Source of the DNA: Spirochaetia bacterium
GTDB taxonomy: Bacteria; Spirochaetota; Spirochaetia; CAKZLE01
Length of the DNA stretch: 53,650 bases
Assembly: GCA_021736385.1 (NCBI GenBank)
Contig: JAIPFY010000015.1
Location: 1-53,650, forward strand
Reading direction: 5' to 3'
The position numbers and the translations under genes were made by a program. This document shows positions 34,501 through 42,615 of the stretch, one piece after another (within the stretch, counting starts at the first letter, position 1; each line of letters begins with the position of its first letter). The notes under the pieces are model-generated. The model saw only the letters and a list, made by a program, of their open reading frames with translations, was not told the origin of the DNA and did no database searches.

Positions 34501-34760
34501 TGCTCTATATCGCAGAACTGAAGATCCTCTGCAAGAGACTGTCGATCTATCATCTGAAAGAGAAGCAGGGGGTGGTCTATGCAGAATTCTCCAAGGTCGC
34601 CGATATCTCCATCGAGAAAGCCATCCAGCTCATCAGGGAGAGCAGCGGGCAGATCACCATCGATCAGAAACATCCCAATATCATGAAACTCAGTACCGAT
34701 GCCGTATCTCTGCGTGACAAATCCCTGTTCATGCTGGAAAAGCTGCAGCGGCTCCTGTGA
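31509..34760 (+). CDS. mfd: Transcription-repair coupling factor
   Basis: A large (about 1083 aa) DNA translocase that removes RNA polymerase stalled at lesions and recruits UvrABC. Order of parts: UvrB-like N-terminal region (ISPVTPKDV, FSIRGEVIDIFPY), RNA-polymerase-interaction domain starting LQPGDYVVHINYGIGRF, then RecG-like helicase motifs GDVGFGKTEVAIRAAF (Walker A), APTTILAEQHF, IVDEEQRFGVKDKE (DEEQ box), ALSATPIPRTLYMSL and IDRADIYGISQLYQLRGRVG. Start is uncertain: ATG 31509 is the best placed; two in-frame ATGs upstream (31392, 31446) lack ribosome sites. Followed by trmB 17 nt later. Confidence 0.95.
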   Translation: MNIQEITSCIEKDIKKQHIVDSCLSCTDDMFIEGIESPVLSVFISMLKRAAASTVWVVFPTPEGAQHIRNDLRTIGEVYHHLHSTGKEMYAAIIDGTISTAEQLRVLEAVSQDALPKIIITTVRAFISPVTPKDVINDHRFTLKAQQQIDTENLAVTLSKASYDRVPRTTVPGEFSIRGEVIDIFPYEEAQPFRLFLSWDTIEKISTFDPLTQDTLQRCDLLSLCLIDADIRLSATATIEDYVKESDYVVYVEHTNMLTSYDSLIKEGNTQFASLYNDHKTIRRPTEMLLDLGAFISSRRKNIHLLDIRGQHEQAICYDMGGPRSYFGNFNYFREELASLKTAHQQIIICAGSKLQQERLTHMVQDESVTVIEKTFSSGFTIPRARLVVICEHEIFGRRKRVRKAHFHYKSSPLDSFVDLQPGDYVVHINYGIGRFAKIDRIQAAGKERDYIDIVYANEDHIFIPIEQANLVQRYIGSEGKAPKLDTIGGRSWEGRKAKARKSAEDLAKMLIELYAKRKNSMGFPFAKDTDWQMQFEAAFPYEETEDQLSCISDVKQDMESPQVMDRLICGDVGFGKTEVAIRAAFKAVMSGRQVAFLAPTTILAEQHFETLKERMGTYPMTIEMLSRFVDRKDQKQIVKDFNAQKVDILIGTHRIIQKDLDFSHLGLMIVDEEQRFGVKDKERIKQLRTAVDSLALSATPIPRTLYMSLLKIRDMSLLTTPPFQRRPIKTTIEEFDEQLIAEAIRHEVARGGQVFFLHNRVNTLREIQLMLSRIVPEVHIDFAHGQMRSEEIEDKMHRFIHGAFQVLVATTIIENGIDIPNVNTIIIDRADIYGISQLYQLRGRVGRSNREAYALLLYPNEQVLTEIAMKRLKILSEHTDLGSGFKIAMKDMEIRGAGNLLGREQSGQMSAVGLDMYLRILDEAIADLQHTQPLQEKEVFLDLDYSGYIPDSYISDPSIKFDIYKKIASISTQEDLQLLEAELDDRFGRMPEDMINLLYIAELKILCKRLSIYHLKEKQGVVYAEFSKVADISIEKAIQLIRESSGQITIDQKHPNIMKLSTDAVSLRDKSLFMLEKLQRLL

Positions 34761-34777
34761 CATGAGAGGAATACCCT

Positions 34778-35470
34778 ATGACAGACGATAAGGATACCGG
34801 CAGACGAAAGATACGCAGCTTCATGATGCGTGGAGGCAGATTGAGTAATCTGCAGCAGCATGCCATCGATGAACACTATCAGACACATTGCATCACCGAT
34901 CATCAGTCGGTGATCGATCTTGAACGCCTCTTCGGTAACGACCATCCGGTGATCATCGAGATCGGTTTCGGCATGGGCCTTACCACCGCACAGATCGCAC
35001 AGCAGTTTCCTGATACGAACTTCCTCGGGATCGAAGTGCATAGACCGGGTATCGGAAAACTGCTCAGTGAGATCGAACGCCTTGGATTGAAGAATCTGAA
35101 GATCCTCGAGCTTGATGCGGTACTCGCCCTGGAGCAGTTGATAAGCGATGAGTCTATCGACGGGTTCCATATCTTCTTCCCGGACCCCTGGCAGAAGGCA
35201 AAGCATCACAAAAGACGGTTGATCCAGGACCCGTTCGTGCAGCTGCTCACGAGAAAACTCAAACCGGGCGGCTATCTGTATGCGGTCACCGACTGGGAAT
35301 CCTATGCGCAGCAGATGCTGGAAGTCCTGGGCAGAGCAGCTGAGCTCGACAACCCGTACGAGGGGTATGCTGATCCGGTCTCCTGGCGTCCGCAGACCAA
35401 GTTCGAACAGAAGGGTCTGAACAAAGAGCATGTCATCCGTGAACTGTGGGTGGTGAAGAAGGGAAGGTAG
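34778..35470 (+). CDS. trmB: tRNA (guanine(46)-N7)-methyltransferase
   Basis: A 230-aa Rossmann-fold methyltransferase making m7G46 in tRNAs. It shows IEIGFGMGLTTAQIA (SAM motif I), NFLGIEVHRPGIGKLL, and the family signature HIFFPDPWQKAKHHKRRLIQ, with FEQKGLNKEHVIRELWV at the end. GAGAGGAAT precedes the ATG. Probably cotranscribed with mfd. Confidence 0.95.
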   Translation: MTDDKDTGRRKIRSFMMRGGRLSNLQQHAIDEHYQTHCITDHQSVIDLERLFGNDHPVIIEIGFGMGLTTAQIAQQFPDTNFLGIEVHRPGIGKLLSEIERLGLKNLKILELDAVLALEQLISDESIDGFHIFFPDPWQKAKHHKRRLIQDPFVQLLTRKLKPGGYLYAVTDWESYAQQMLEVLGRAAELDNPYEGYADPVSWRPQTKFEQKGLNKEHVIRELWVVKKGR

Positions 35471-35473
35471 AGA

Positions 35474-35498
35474 ACAGGGGGCGTGACACGCCCCCTGT
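35474..35498. terminator. GC-rich hairpin between convergent trmB and EF-G-like gene
   Basis: A near-perfect hairpin has 12-bp arms (35474-35485 and 35487-35498; core CAGGGGGCG/CGCCCCCTG). It lies in the 50-bp gap between the two convergent stop codons and could stop transcription from both sides. There is no T-run on either strand, so it is not a textbook intrinsic terminator; it may act as a 3'-end stabiliser or need Rho. Confidence 0.6.
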
Positions 35499-35520
35499 CC
35501 CCGGTTATATACACTGATCC

Positions 35521-37596
35521 CTATTCGGCATCTTTCAAAGCTTTTGAGGCACTGATCACATCATCAGCCCCTTTACCCGATAGAATCTGGTAATGGTCGA
35601 AGGCAAGTTCGAAGGACCCGGTCCCCGAGGTGAGTGATTTCAGATCGATAGCATATTTGAGCATCTCCGATTGGGGGACCTCAGCCTCAACAACCGTGAT
35701 CCCGCCGCCTGCATCTTCCTGACCATGCACGCGTCCTCGCTTGCTGCTCAGATCAGACATGATGTCACCGAGATACTTATCCTCTATGAAGACATGCAGC
35801 TGCATGATGGGTTCGAGCAGGACGGGGTTCGCTTTTTCCACACAGGCTTTCAAAGCGCCCTTTGCAGCAAGCTTGAATGCCATCTCAGAACTGTCAACAG
35901 GATGTTCCTTCCCATCGATGATCTCGACACCGATATCGACCAGCGGGAAACCGGCAAGGAACCCCTCTTCCATGGCTTCATGGATCCCTTTCTCGATTCC
36001 CGGCATATACCCCTTGGAGACCGATCCGCCCTTGATGAGATTCTCAAACGAATAATAGGTCCCTCTGGGCAGCGGTTTGATATTGAACAGGACCTTACCG
36101 TACTGACCATGTCCTCCTGACTGCTTCTTATGGGCATATTCAGCACTGGAGGTCTTGGTGATCGTCTCACGATAGGCGACTCTGGGGATCTGGGTATGGA
36201 TCTGTATCTTGTTCTTCTCAGAGACCTTGTTCAAGATCATATTGATATGCAGCTCTCCCATACCGGAGACGACGTTCTCTTTGGTCTCCTTGTTGAACTG
36301 CAGCGAGAAGGTAAGATCCTCTTCGGTCACCTTGTGCAGGGCGGTGTTCATCTTGTCCTCTGCTTTCTTGTCACCTGCAGAGACCGTCAACGCATAGATA
36401 GGATGGGGCAGGGCCAGAGGCGCATACTCGACTTTTGCATCAGGAGCACAGAAGGTACAGTTGGTCGAAAGTGTGTTCGACTTGACCAGCAGCCCGATAT
36501 CACCTGCTATCAGTTCAGAGACCTCGTTGAGTTTCTTACCGACGGCTTTGTAGAGCTTCCCGACTTTCTCTTTCTTCCCGATCTTCGGGTTCACCAGTTC
36601 CAGATCACTGGTGATCAGTCCGGTCATCACTTTGATGAATGAGAGTTTCCCGGAGAACTGGTCGATGGTGGTCTTGAACGAGATCAGGGAGGGAGGACCA
36701 TCAGCAGTGATCTGTGTATCAGCGATCTGTCCGTCCTGTATGATATGCTCTGTGACCCCGTCAGGGGAAGGAGCTGCGAACGAGAGGAAGTTCAGCAGAG
36801 AGATGATACCGTTGTTCTTCTCAGCGCTTCCGCAGAGGACAGGAACGATCTTATTATCTCGCAACCCCTCGAACAGCCCTTTTCTGATCTCATCTGGAGA
36901 GAGTGTCCCCTCTTCGAAATACTTCTCCAACAGATCATCATCACCTTCAGCAGCGGTCTCTATCAGTTTTAGACGATACTCGCTGACCATCTCTGAGAGC
37001 TCCTCAGGGATCTCAGAGGAGGTATCGAGCCCGCCGGGTTCAGCGACGATATAGGCTTTGTTCTCGATGAGGTTGACCACACCGTTGAACTCAGCTCCTG
37101 ATCCGATGGGAATGGTGACCGGTACACAGGTCTTCTTGAACTTATGAGTCAGATCAGAAAAAGAAGTCTCGAAATCTGCCCGTTCCTGATCCATCTTATT
37201 GATGAAGACGATCCTGGGCATGTCCCGGTTGTTCAGACGTCGCCACAGCTTGATAGTCTCGATCTGAACACCTGCTCTGCCGTCGAGCAGGATAAGAGCA
37301 GATTCTGCTGCTCTGAATGATGAGACGACCTCCCCGATAAAATCTGAGGTTCCCGGAGTATCTAACAGATTTAGAGATTTCTCTTTCCATGTGATACAGG
37401 AAAGGGAGGAGTGAATGGACATCTGGCGGTTGATCTCCTCATCGGTATGATCACTGACGGTCTTGCCTGAAGCGATGGTTTCAGGCTTGGAAATCTTTCC
37501 ACAATAGAACAGCATATGCTCTAACAATGTGGTTTTTCCAGTTCCGTTATGACCAACTATGGCGATGTTTCTAATATCAGCGCTGGTTAAACTCAT
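35521..37596 (-). CDS. EF-G-like translation GTPase (EF-G II type paralogue)
   Basis: A 691-aa five-domain protein related to elongation factor G. G1 is GHNGTGKTTL (15-24) instead of [11 protein letters not shown]3 is LLDTPGTSDF, where the catalytic His of DTPGHVDF is replaced by Thr; G4 is FINKMDQERADF. The domain IV-V region (GGHGQYGKV, GSVSKGYMPGIEKG, RRGRVHGQED-like) is retained. Such divergent EF-G copies occur beside canonical EF-G in many bacteria; some show ribosome-dependent GTPase activity, but the role here is unknown. AGGAGG lies just before the ATG, and a strong promoter precedes it. Confidence 0.88.
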   Translation of the reverse strand: MSLTSADIRNIAIVGHNGTGKTTLLEHMLFYCGKISKPETIASGKTVSDHTDEEINRQMSIHSSLSCITWKEKSLNLLDTPGTSDFIGEVVSSFRAAESALILLDGRAGVQIETIKLWRRLNNRDMPRIVFINKMDQERADFETSFSDLTHKFKKTCVPVTIPIGSGAEFNGVVNLIENKAYIVAEPGGLDTSSEIPEELSEMVSEYRLKLIETAAEGDDDLLEKYFEEGTLSPDEIRKGLFEGLRDNKIVPVLCGSAEKNNGIISLLNFLSFAAPSPDGVTEHIIQDGQIADTQITADGPPSLISFKTTIDQFSGKLSFIKVMTGLITSDLELVNPKIGKKEKVGKLYKAVGKKLNEVSELIAGDIGLLVKSNTLSTNCTFCAPDAKVEYAPLALPHPIYALTVSAGDKKAEDKMNTALHKVTEEDLTFSLQFNKETKENVVSGMGELHINMILNKVSEKNKIQIHTQIPRVAYRETITKTSSAEYAHKKQSGGHGQYGKVLFNIKPLPRGTYYSFENLIKGGSVSKGYMPGIEKGIHEAMEEGFLAGFPLVDIGVEIIDGKEHPVDSSEMAFKLAAKGALKACVEKANPVLLEPIMQLHVFIEDKYLGDIMSDLSSKRGRVHGQEDAGGGITVVEAEVPQSEMLKYAIDLKSLTSGTGSFELAFDHYQILSGKGADDVISASKALKDAE

Positions 37597-37629
37597 AAGT
37601 CCTCCTAAATAAAGTTATGATCAAATGTA

Positions 37630-37658
37630 ACTTTACGGCGCTGGGGACCATATGTCAA
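37630..37658 (-). promoter_or_regulatory. Promoter of the EF-G-like gene
   Basis: Minus strand: perfect -35 TTGACA (37658-37653), 17-bp spacer, -10 TAAAGT (37635-37630), giving a start site about 28 nt before the ATG at 37596. It directly follows the fusA terminator, so the two EF-G genes are separate transcription units. Confidence 0.75.
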
Positions 37659-37705
37659 CAAGAAAAACGGCAGCTCTCGATCCTGTACAGGGGTGAGAGC
37701 TGCCG
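37659..37705 (-). terminator. Intrinsic terminator of fusA
   Basis: Read on the minus strand, arms CGGCAGCTCTC (37705-37695) and GAGAGCTGCCG (37678-37668) form an 11-bp stem with a 16-nt loop, followed by TTTTTCTTG. It lies 46 nt after the fusA stop. Confidence 0.88.
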
Positions 37706-37750
37706 TGTCTAGCTGCATAAAGCTATGTGAGAGGGTATAGTATACTCGTA

Positions 37751-39784
37751 TCAACTGGATTTTGGTGCAAAATGGTGAAATTCCATGGCAAAGGTACCAC
37801 GGCCCTGAGTGAGGCTGCGAAGTTTCGTCGAATAGCCGAACATATTCACCAGTGAAGCCCGTGCTGTTATATGCTCGATCGATATCTTGCTCTCCAGAGT
37901 CTCGATGATCCCCCCGATGGATGATATGTGACTGATGACTTCTCCGACATTGTCCTTGGGACACATCACATCGATCTTCATGATCGGTTCGAGCAGGATA
38001 GGCTCGGCATCACGGCAGGCACTGTCAAAGCAGAGGGAGGCGGCTGCCTCAAAAGCGAGTTCTGATGCAGTCAGTTCATTATAGCCGACCTTCGTCAGGA
38101 CTGCCTTGATATCGGTGATGGGATAGCCGTATCTGATACCGGACTTGAAAGCATTGGTGACACCGCGTTCCACCGCTTCCAGGAGTTCTTTGGGAAGATC
38201 CTTCTTGCTCACGAGGGATTCGAAGCTGTTCCCCGCTCCGATACGCTGCGGGATCACCTTGATCGTGACCTCAGCCTGATTCTCCTTACCGGCGATGATC
38301 TTGTCAAACGATTCGGTACATGCAGCTTCAGCGGAGATCGATTCCCGGTAGGTGACCTGCGGTTTACCGATCCGTGCATCGACCTTGAACTCTTTGATGA
38401 TCCGGGTGACCAGTACATCTATATGCAGTTCTCCCATCCCTGAGATGATCAGCTGACCGGTATCGGTATTCTCTTTGGAGGTGAACGTGGGATCCTCTTT
38501 CATCAGCATATCGAGGACCTTCTTCAGTTTCTCCTGATCGGAGACGGTCCTGGGTTCTATGGCCACGGAGATCACCGGTTCTGGGAAATCCACGTTCTCC
38601 AGCAGTACCTGATGTCCTTCTGATCCGATCGTATCGCCGGTCTGTGAGAACTTGAACCCTACTGCGACTGCGATATCACCTGCTTCCACCACTTCGATCG
38701 GTTCGGGTTTGTTCGCATGCATCCTGAAGAGCCGATTGACCCGTTCCCGCTTCTTCTTGGTGATGTTGTAGATCGTGGAGCCCTTCTTGATCTTTCCTGA
38801 ATAGACCCGGAAGAAACAGAGCGGACCGGCTTCCCGATCATGCTGGACCTTGAAGACCAGAGCCAGAGGCTGGGCATCAGGATCATTGTGGATCTGCACA
38901 TCCGTATCATGTTTCTCATGATGTGCTGTGATCGGCGGGACGTCATCCGGAGAGGGCAGGTACTGCAGGATCCCATCGAGCAGCGGCTGGACACCGATGT
39001 TCTTCAGCGATGAACCGACGAACACCGGGATGCCTTTTCGTTCTATGGTGATCTTTCTCAGCGTCGTGATGATCAGTTCCTCAGGGATATCATCGCCCTC
39101 AAGATACAGTTCCATGATCTGATCCGAATGGATGGAGATCGCATCGATCAGATGCTCTCTCCAGGTCTCGGCTAGTCCCTGCATCTCCTGAGGGATCTCC
39201 TCGAAGGACATCTGAGAACCGTAGCTCGTAGGTTCGAAGGAGATCTTTCGCATACCGATCAGGTCTATGATACCAGAGAAGGCAGATTCAGCCCCGTGGG
39301 GGATGAACAGCGGGATCGGGTTCGCACCGAGTTTATCTCTGATCTCATGTACCGCCGAGAAGAAATCAGCACCGAGTCGGTCCATCTTGTTGATGAATGC
39401 GATCCGGGGAATATGATATTTGTCTGCCTGTCTCCAGACTGTCTCAGACTGCGGTTCGACCCCGCCGACGGCACAGAAGACAGCGACAGCGCTATCGAGG
39501 ATACGCAGAGCTCTCTCGACCTCAGCGGTGAAGTCGACATGACCGGGAGTATCGATGATATTGATCTTGGTATCCTTCCAGTAACAGGTCGTAGCAGCTG
39601 AGGTGATGGTGATCCCTCTATCCTGCTCCTGTTCCATCCAGTCCATGGTAGCCTCACCGTTATCGACTTCTCCGATGCGGTGATTCTCTCCCGAGTAGAA
39701 CAGGATACGTTCTGTGGTCGTGGTCTTGCCGGCATCTATATGAGCCATGATGCCTATGTTCCTTGTTCGCTGTATCGACGCCAT
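37751..39784 (-). CDS. fusA: Elongation factor G
   Basis: A 677-aa GTPase that drives translocation (and possibly ribosome recycling). All G motifs are canonical: [18 protein letters not shown], the switch I region [29 protein letters not shown] and [12 protein letters not shown]; the later domains have [15 protein letters not shown] and the C-terminal [14 protein letters not shown] region. Spirochaetes often carry two mitochondrial-type EF-Gs with divided duties; which of these this one is cannot be read here. GAGAGG precedes the ATG. It is not next to rpsL/rpsG/tuf, unlike the str operon of many bacteria. Confidence 0.95.
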   Translation of the reverse strand: MASIQRTRNIGIMAHIDAGKTTTTERILFYSGENHRIGEVDNGEATMDWMEQEQDRGITITSAATTCYWKDTKINIIDTPGHVDFTAEVERALRILDSAVAVFCAVGGVEPQSETVWRQADKYHIPRIAFINKMDRLGADFFSAVHEIRDKLGANPIPLFIPHGAESAFSGIIDLIGMRKISFEPTSYGSQMSFEEIPQEMQGLAETWREHLIDAISIHSDQIMELYLEGDDIPEELIITTLRKITIERKGIPVFVGSSLKNIGVQPLLDGILQYLPSPDDVPPITAHHEKHDTDVQIHNDPDAQPLALVFKVQHDREAGPLCFFRVYSGKIKKGSTIYNITKKKRERVNRLFRMHANKPEPIEVVEAGDIAVAVGFKFSQTGDTIGSEGHQVLLENVDFPEPVISVAIEPRTVSDQEKLKKVLDMLMKEDPTFTSKENTDTGQLIISGMGELHIDVLVTRIIKEFKVDARIGKPQVTYRESISAEAACTESFDKIIAGKENQAEVTIKVIPQRIGAGNSFESLVSKKDLPKELLEAVERGVTNAFKSGIRYGYPITDIKAVLTKVGYNELTASELAFEAAASLCFDSACRDAEPILLEPIMKIDVMCPKDNVGEVISHISSIGGIIETLESKISIEHITARASLVNMFGYSTKLRSLTQGRGTFAMEFHHFAPKSS

Positions 39785-39816
39785 CTGTTACCTCTCTGTA
39801 TCATGTTACGGGGCGG

Positions 39817-39825
39817 ATAATACCA
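39817..39825 (-). promoter_or_regulatory. Extended -10 promoter of fusA
   Basis: Minus strand TGGTATTAT (39825-39817) fits the extended -10 form TGnTATAAT. No -35 close to consensus was seen at the proper distance (TTTTAT at 17 bp), which is acceptable for an extended -10 promoter. The leader before fusA is about 26 nt. Confidence 0.5.
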
Positions 39826-39859
39826 TAAAGATTAAATTCATAAAAGGCTAAAAACCCGG

Positions 39860-39888
39860 TTGACAAAAGAAAACCACTATGATAATTT
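39860..39888 (+). promoter_or_regulatory. Promoter of tRNA-Val
   Basis: Perfect -35 TTGACA at 39860-39865. The -10 lies in the A/T stretch 39878-39888; TAATTT (39883-39888) has a 17-bp spacer and GATAAT (39881-39886) a 15-bp spacer. The predicted start is about 8-10 nt before the tRNA. Confidence 0.6.
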
Positions 39889-39902
39889 TGACCTCGTTGC
39901 AA

Positions 39903-39975
<73 letters not shown>

Positions 39976-39977
39976 TC

Positions 39978-40017
39978 ACTGCCATAGTATATATGATCAT
40001 ATACTATGGCAGTTTTT
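39978..40017 (+). terminator. Intrinsic terminator of tRNA-Val
   Basis: A 15-bp perfect stem (39978-39992 with 39999-40013) with a 6-nt loop ATGATC is followed by five T. It starts 3 nt after the tRNA 3' end, so the primary transcript ends almost at the mature tRNA. Confidence 0.9.
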
Positions 40018-40081
40018 GTATACAGATGCTTGTAACACTTCCTGCCTGCATGTATCATGTATGATACGAACAGGAGCAGTC

Positions 40082-40780
40082 ATGGATTATATCAGAGAAC
40101 AGATCGAAACGATCAGACATACCATCAGAAGCTGTGCCGAGCGACTCGGGCGTGATCCGTCTGAGATAACGCTCATGGCGGTCTCGAAGAACCATTCGGT
40201 CGATAAGGTCGTCTATGCCAGAGACATATGCGATGTGCACTGTTTTGGAGAGAACCGTGTGCAGGAGGCCCAGCAGAAGTTCTCAGGACTGCAGATCCCT
40301 GATGAACTGCATATCATAGGTCACCTGCAGACCAACAAAGTGAAGAAAGCCGTTGAGATCTCAGATCATATCGACTCCGTGGATTCTCTGAAACTGCTGG
40401 AGAAGATCGAACAGGCAGCAGCGGGATACGATAAGACCGTGAACATCCTTCTGGAATACAACACGAGCGGAGAAGCAGCCAAGACAGGGTTCAATACCCC
40501 TGAAGAGCTGTTTCAAGCCATAGAAGCAGGAATCGGCTGCAAGCATCTCGTGTTGAAGGGCTTGATGACCATCGGGCCATTGACCGATGATACAGATGTC
40601 GTACGTGCTGCCTTCAGACAGCTGAAGGAACTCTATCTTGCCAGCATCAAACAGTTCCCTGAGATACCGTTCGATACCCTGTCGATGGGGATGAGCTCTG
40701 ATTTCGAGATAGCCATCGAAGAGGGATCCACCCTGGTGAGAGTAGGCACTGCGATCTTCGGTGCACGCACCTATGACTAG
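40082..40780 (+). CDS. yggS: YggS-family PLP homeostasis protein
   Basis: A 232-aa single-domain PLP-binding protein (alanine racemase N-terminal fold) that buffers pyridoxal phosphate and affects amino-acid homeostasis. The PLP lysine is in LMAVSKNHSVDKV; FGENRVQEAQQK, HIIGHLQTNKVKKA, LKGLMTIGPL and the final SMGMSSDFEIAIEEGSTLVR-like region are the family hallmarks. Start is ATG 40082 with CAGGAG 6 nt before; the open frame extends back over the tRNA gene and is not real there. Confidence 0.93.
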   Translation: MDYIREQIETIRHTIRSCAERLGRDPSEITLMAVSKNHSVDKVVYARDICDVHCFGENRVQEAQQKFSGLQIPDELHIIGHLQTNKVKKAVEISDHIDSVDSLKLLEKIEQAAAGYDKTVNILLEYNTSGEAAKTGFNTPEELFQAIEAGIGCKHLVLKGLMTIGPLTDDTDVVRAAFRQLKELYLASIKQFPEIPFDTLSMGMSSDFEIAIEEGSTLVRVGTAIFGARTYD

Positions 40781-41105
40781 GGGCCTTGGATCACTGCTGA
40801 TCCTACTCCTGCTCTTCACTGCTGCAGCACCGCTCTCCAGTACCGAGCAGGGAGAATCCCTGCTGTATAAGCCGTATGCAGAGGCAGAGTTCTCTGCTGC
40901 GCTCCATGACCTGAGACGGGCAGAGACTCTGTTCTTCGGTTCTCTGCCGATCACCTTTGCCGCATCATCACTGTCACTGCTGGTGATCAGACAGTTCACG
41001 GGTCAGGAGTTGGATTCAGTACCGCTCACCCTCGGGATCACTGCCGGGCTGTCCCTCTCCATCACAGTCGCTGACTATATTCTGGGTATCATCGAGGAAG
41101 ATTGA
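40773..41105 (+). CDS. Small membrane or exported protein, unknown
   Basis: A 110-aa protein I do not recognise. An N-terminal hydrophobic stretch (SLLILLLLFTAAAPLSS) looks like a signal peptide; a second hydrophobic region (PITFAASSLSLLVI, then LTLGITAGLSLSITVADYIL) suggests two further membrane segments. It overlaps yggS by 8 nt and is followed by rluD one nt after its stop, so it is likely cotranscribed. An in-frame GTG at 40761 is an alternative start; neither has a good ribosome site. Lengths and positions resemble small spirochaetal envelope proteins, but function is unknown. Confidence 0.7.
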   Translation: MTRGLGSLLILLLLFTAAAPLSSTEQGESLLYKPYAEAEFSAALHDLRRAETLFFGSLPITFAASSLSLLVIRQFTGQELDSVPLTLGITAGLSLSITVADYILGIIEED

Positions 41106-41106
41106 C

Positions 41107-42039
41107 ATGTCTACGGATCAGACCATCGAACACTACAGCATCACCGTACCCGAAGATACGCCGGTCACCATGCGGGTAGATTCCTATATCGCATCAGCAG
41201 TCTCTGAACTCTCACGAAGCCGTATCGCGCTTGATTCGACGGTGATCCTGATCGATGGGAAACCTGTCAAGAAGAGCCGGAAGATCTGCGGGGGCATGCA
41301 TATAGAGATAGCTGTCCAGAGACAGGAGATGCCTGCGGAGCCTGAAGATGTCGACTTCCCAGTGCTCTATGAGAATGAGCACGTGGTCGTGGTCAACAAA
41401 CCTCAGGGGCTCGTGGTACATCCGGCTGCGGGTAACTGGCACGGGACCCTGGTCCACGGACTGCTCTACCGGTATCAGCAGATGAAGACCTTGGATACCC
41501 AGCGTCCCGGTATCGTGCACAGACTCGACAAGGACACTTCAGGAGTGATGATCGTCGCAAAGGATGCTCCGACGATCGCCGTACTCTCGAAACAGTTCTC
41601 GACCCGCAGTGCACAGAAAGTCTATATCGCTATCGTTCAGGGGATCCCGAAGAAGAAGCGTGACACGATCGAGACACAGATCGTTCGAGACCGCCATGAC
41701 CGGAAACGGTTCGTTGCCACTGATGTGCAGTCTGTCGGTAAATATGCTCAGACCAGCTATACGGTGCTGAGGACCTTCGAACACTGTTCTCTTGTACGTC
41801 TGACACTCAAGACCGGAAGGACTCACCAGCTGCGGGTACACATGCGGTATATAGGCAACCCCATCGTCGGAGATCCGATCTATGCCAGAAAGCACCAGGG
41901 TACTCCTGATGCGACCCTCATGCTGCATGCCCTCTCGCTGCAGATCGATATCCCCGAAGGTGAGGGCAGGGTGAAAAGAAAGTTCATCGCCCCGCTGCCG
42001 AAGCGATTTCGCGAATATCTGAAGCCTCTCAAGTCCTGA
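41107..42039 (+). CDS. rluD: RluA/RluD-family 23S rRNA pseudouridine synthase
   Basis: A 310-aa enzyme with an N-terminal S4 RNA-binding domain (MRVDSYIASAVSELSRSRI, then LIDGKPVKKSRKI) and a catalytic domain with VVNKPQGLVVHPAAGN, the signature PGIVHRLDKDTSGVMIVAK (catalytic Asp), and LKTGRTHQLRVHMRYIGNPIVG. It isomerises uridine to pseudouridine in 23S rRNA; RluD specificity is the best guess from the S4 domain and length. GAGGAA precedes the ATG by 7 nt. The stop overlaps the convergent MBL gene by 11 bp. Confidence 0.92.
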   Translation: MSTDQTIEHYSITVPEDTPVTMRVDSYIASAVSELSRSRIALDSTVILIDGKPVKKSRKICGGMHIEIAVQRQEMPAEPEDVDFPVLYENEHVVVVNKPQGLVVHPAAGNWHGTLVHGLLYRYQQMKTLDTQRPGIVHRLDKDTSGVMIVAKDAPTIAVLSKQFSTRSAQKVYIAIVQGIPKKKRDTIETQIVRDRHDRKRFVATDVQSVGKYAQTSYTVLRTFEHCSLVRLTLKTGRTHQLRVHMRYIGNPIVGDPIYARKHQGTPDATLMLHALSLQIDIPEGEGRVKRKFIAPLPKRFREYLKPLKS

Positions 42040-42613
42040 TATGCTTCATATCCTCGATGATATCCTCATTGAACATCTTCTCGATCTTCAGGGTGGAAGG
42101 GGCTCCATGGCCCGGAAAGATCAGCATCCGATCATCAAGGGGCAGCAGCTGTTCCTTGATCGAACGCAGCAGCAGCGAGTGTGACAGCTTTGAATCAGTC
42201 TTGCCTATTCTCCCTGAAAGCAGCACATCACCGGTGAACATGGCCTTATCGATGATGAAGACGATCGAATCGTTCGAATGACCGGGGACCAACCTGCACT
42301 CCACGGGGATCCCCGAAAGCAGCAGCGGTTGATTGAGCGGGATGGGATGGACCGAGAAATCAGAGAATCCGAACGCAGAATAGGCATAGATATCCGCATC
42401 ATAGATCTTGAGCAGCGTACCGATGCCCTTGGTATGCGACTCATGGCGGTGAGTGATCAGGATATGTCGGATGTAGTAGTGATTGCTCTCTATCAGATCA
42501 AGCAGCTGGATATCCATATGACCCGGATCGATGAGGATCGCATCACCATGATCGTTGCCGATGAGATAGGTGTTCGAAAAGCCGATGACTGAGAAATGAA
42601 AGAATATCTTCAC
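42029..42613 (-). CDS. Metallo-beta-lactamase-fold hydrolase, variant metal site
   Basis: A 194-aa glyoxalase-II-like protein. Ligands seen: His55 and His57 in THRHESH, His60, His112 in VPGHSND, Asp129 in FTGDVL and His169 in FPGHGAPST. The motif normally reads HxHxDH; here the Asp at 59 is Ser, so the second metal site may be weakened. The start is GTG at 42613 with GGGAG 8 nt upstream; no ATG lies near. It is 2 nt after the pentapeptide-repeat gene and probably cotranscribed. Substrate unknown. Confidence 0.85.
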   Translation of the reverse strand: MKIFFHFSVIGFSNTYLIGNDHGDAILIDPGHMDIQLLDLIESNHYYIRHILITHRHESHTKGIGTLLKIYDADIYAYSAFGFSDFSVHPIPLNQPLLLSGIPVECRLVPGHSNDSIVFIIDKAMFTGDVLLSGRIGKTDSKLSHSLLLRSIKEQLLPLDDRMLIFPGHGAPSTLKIEKMFNEDIIEDMKHIRT

Positions 42614-42615
42614 GG

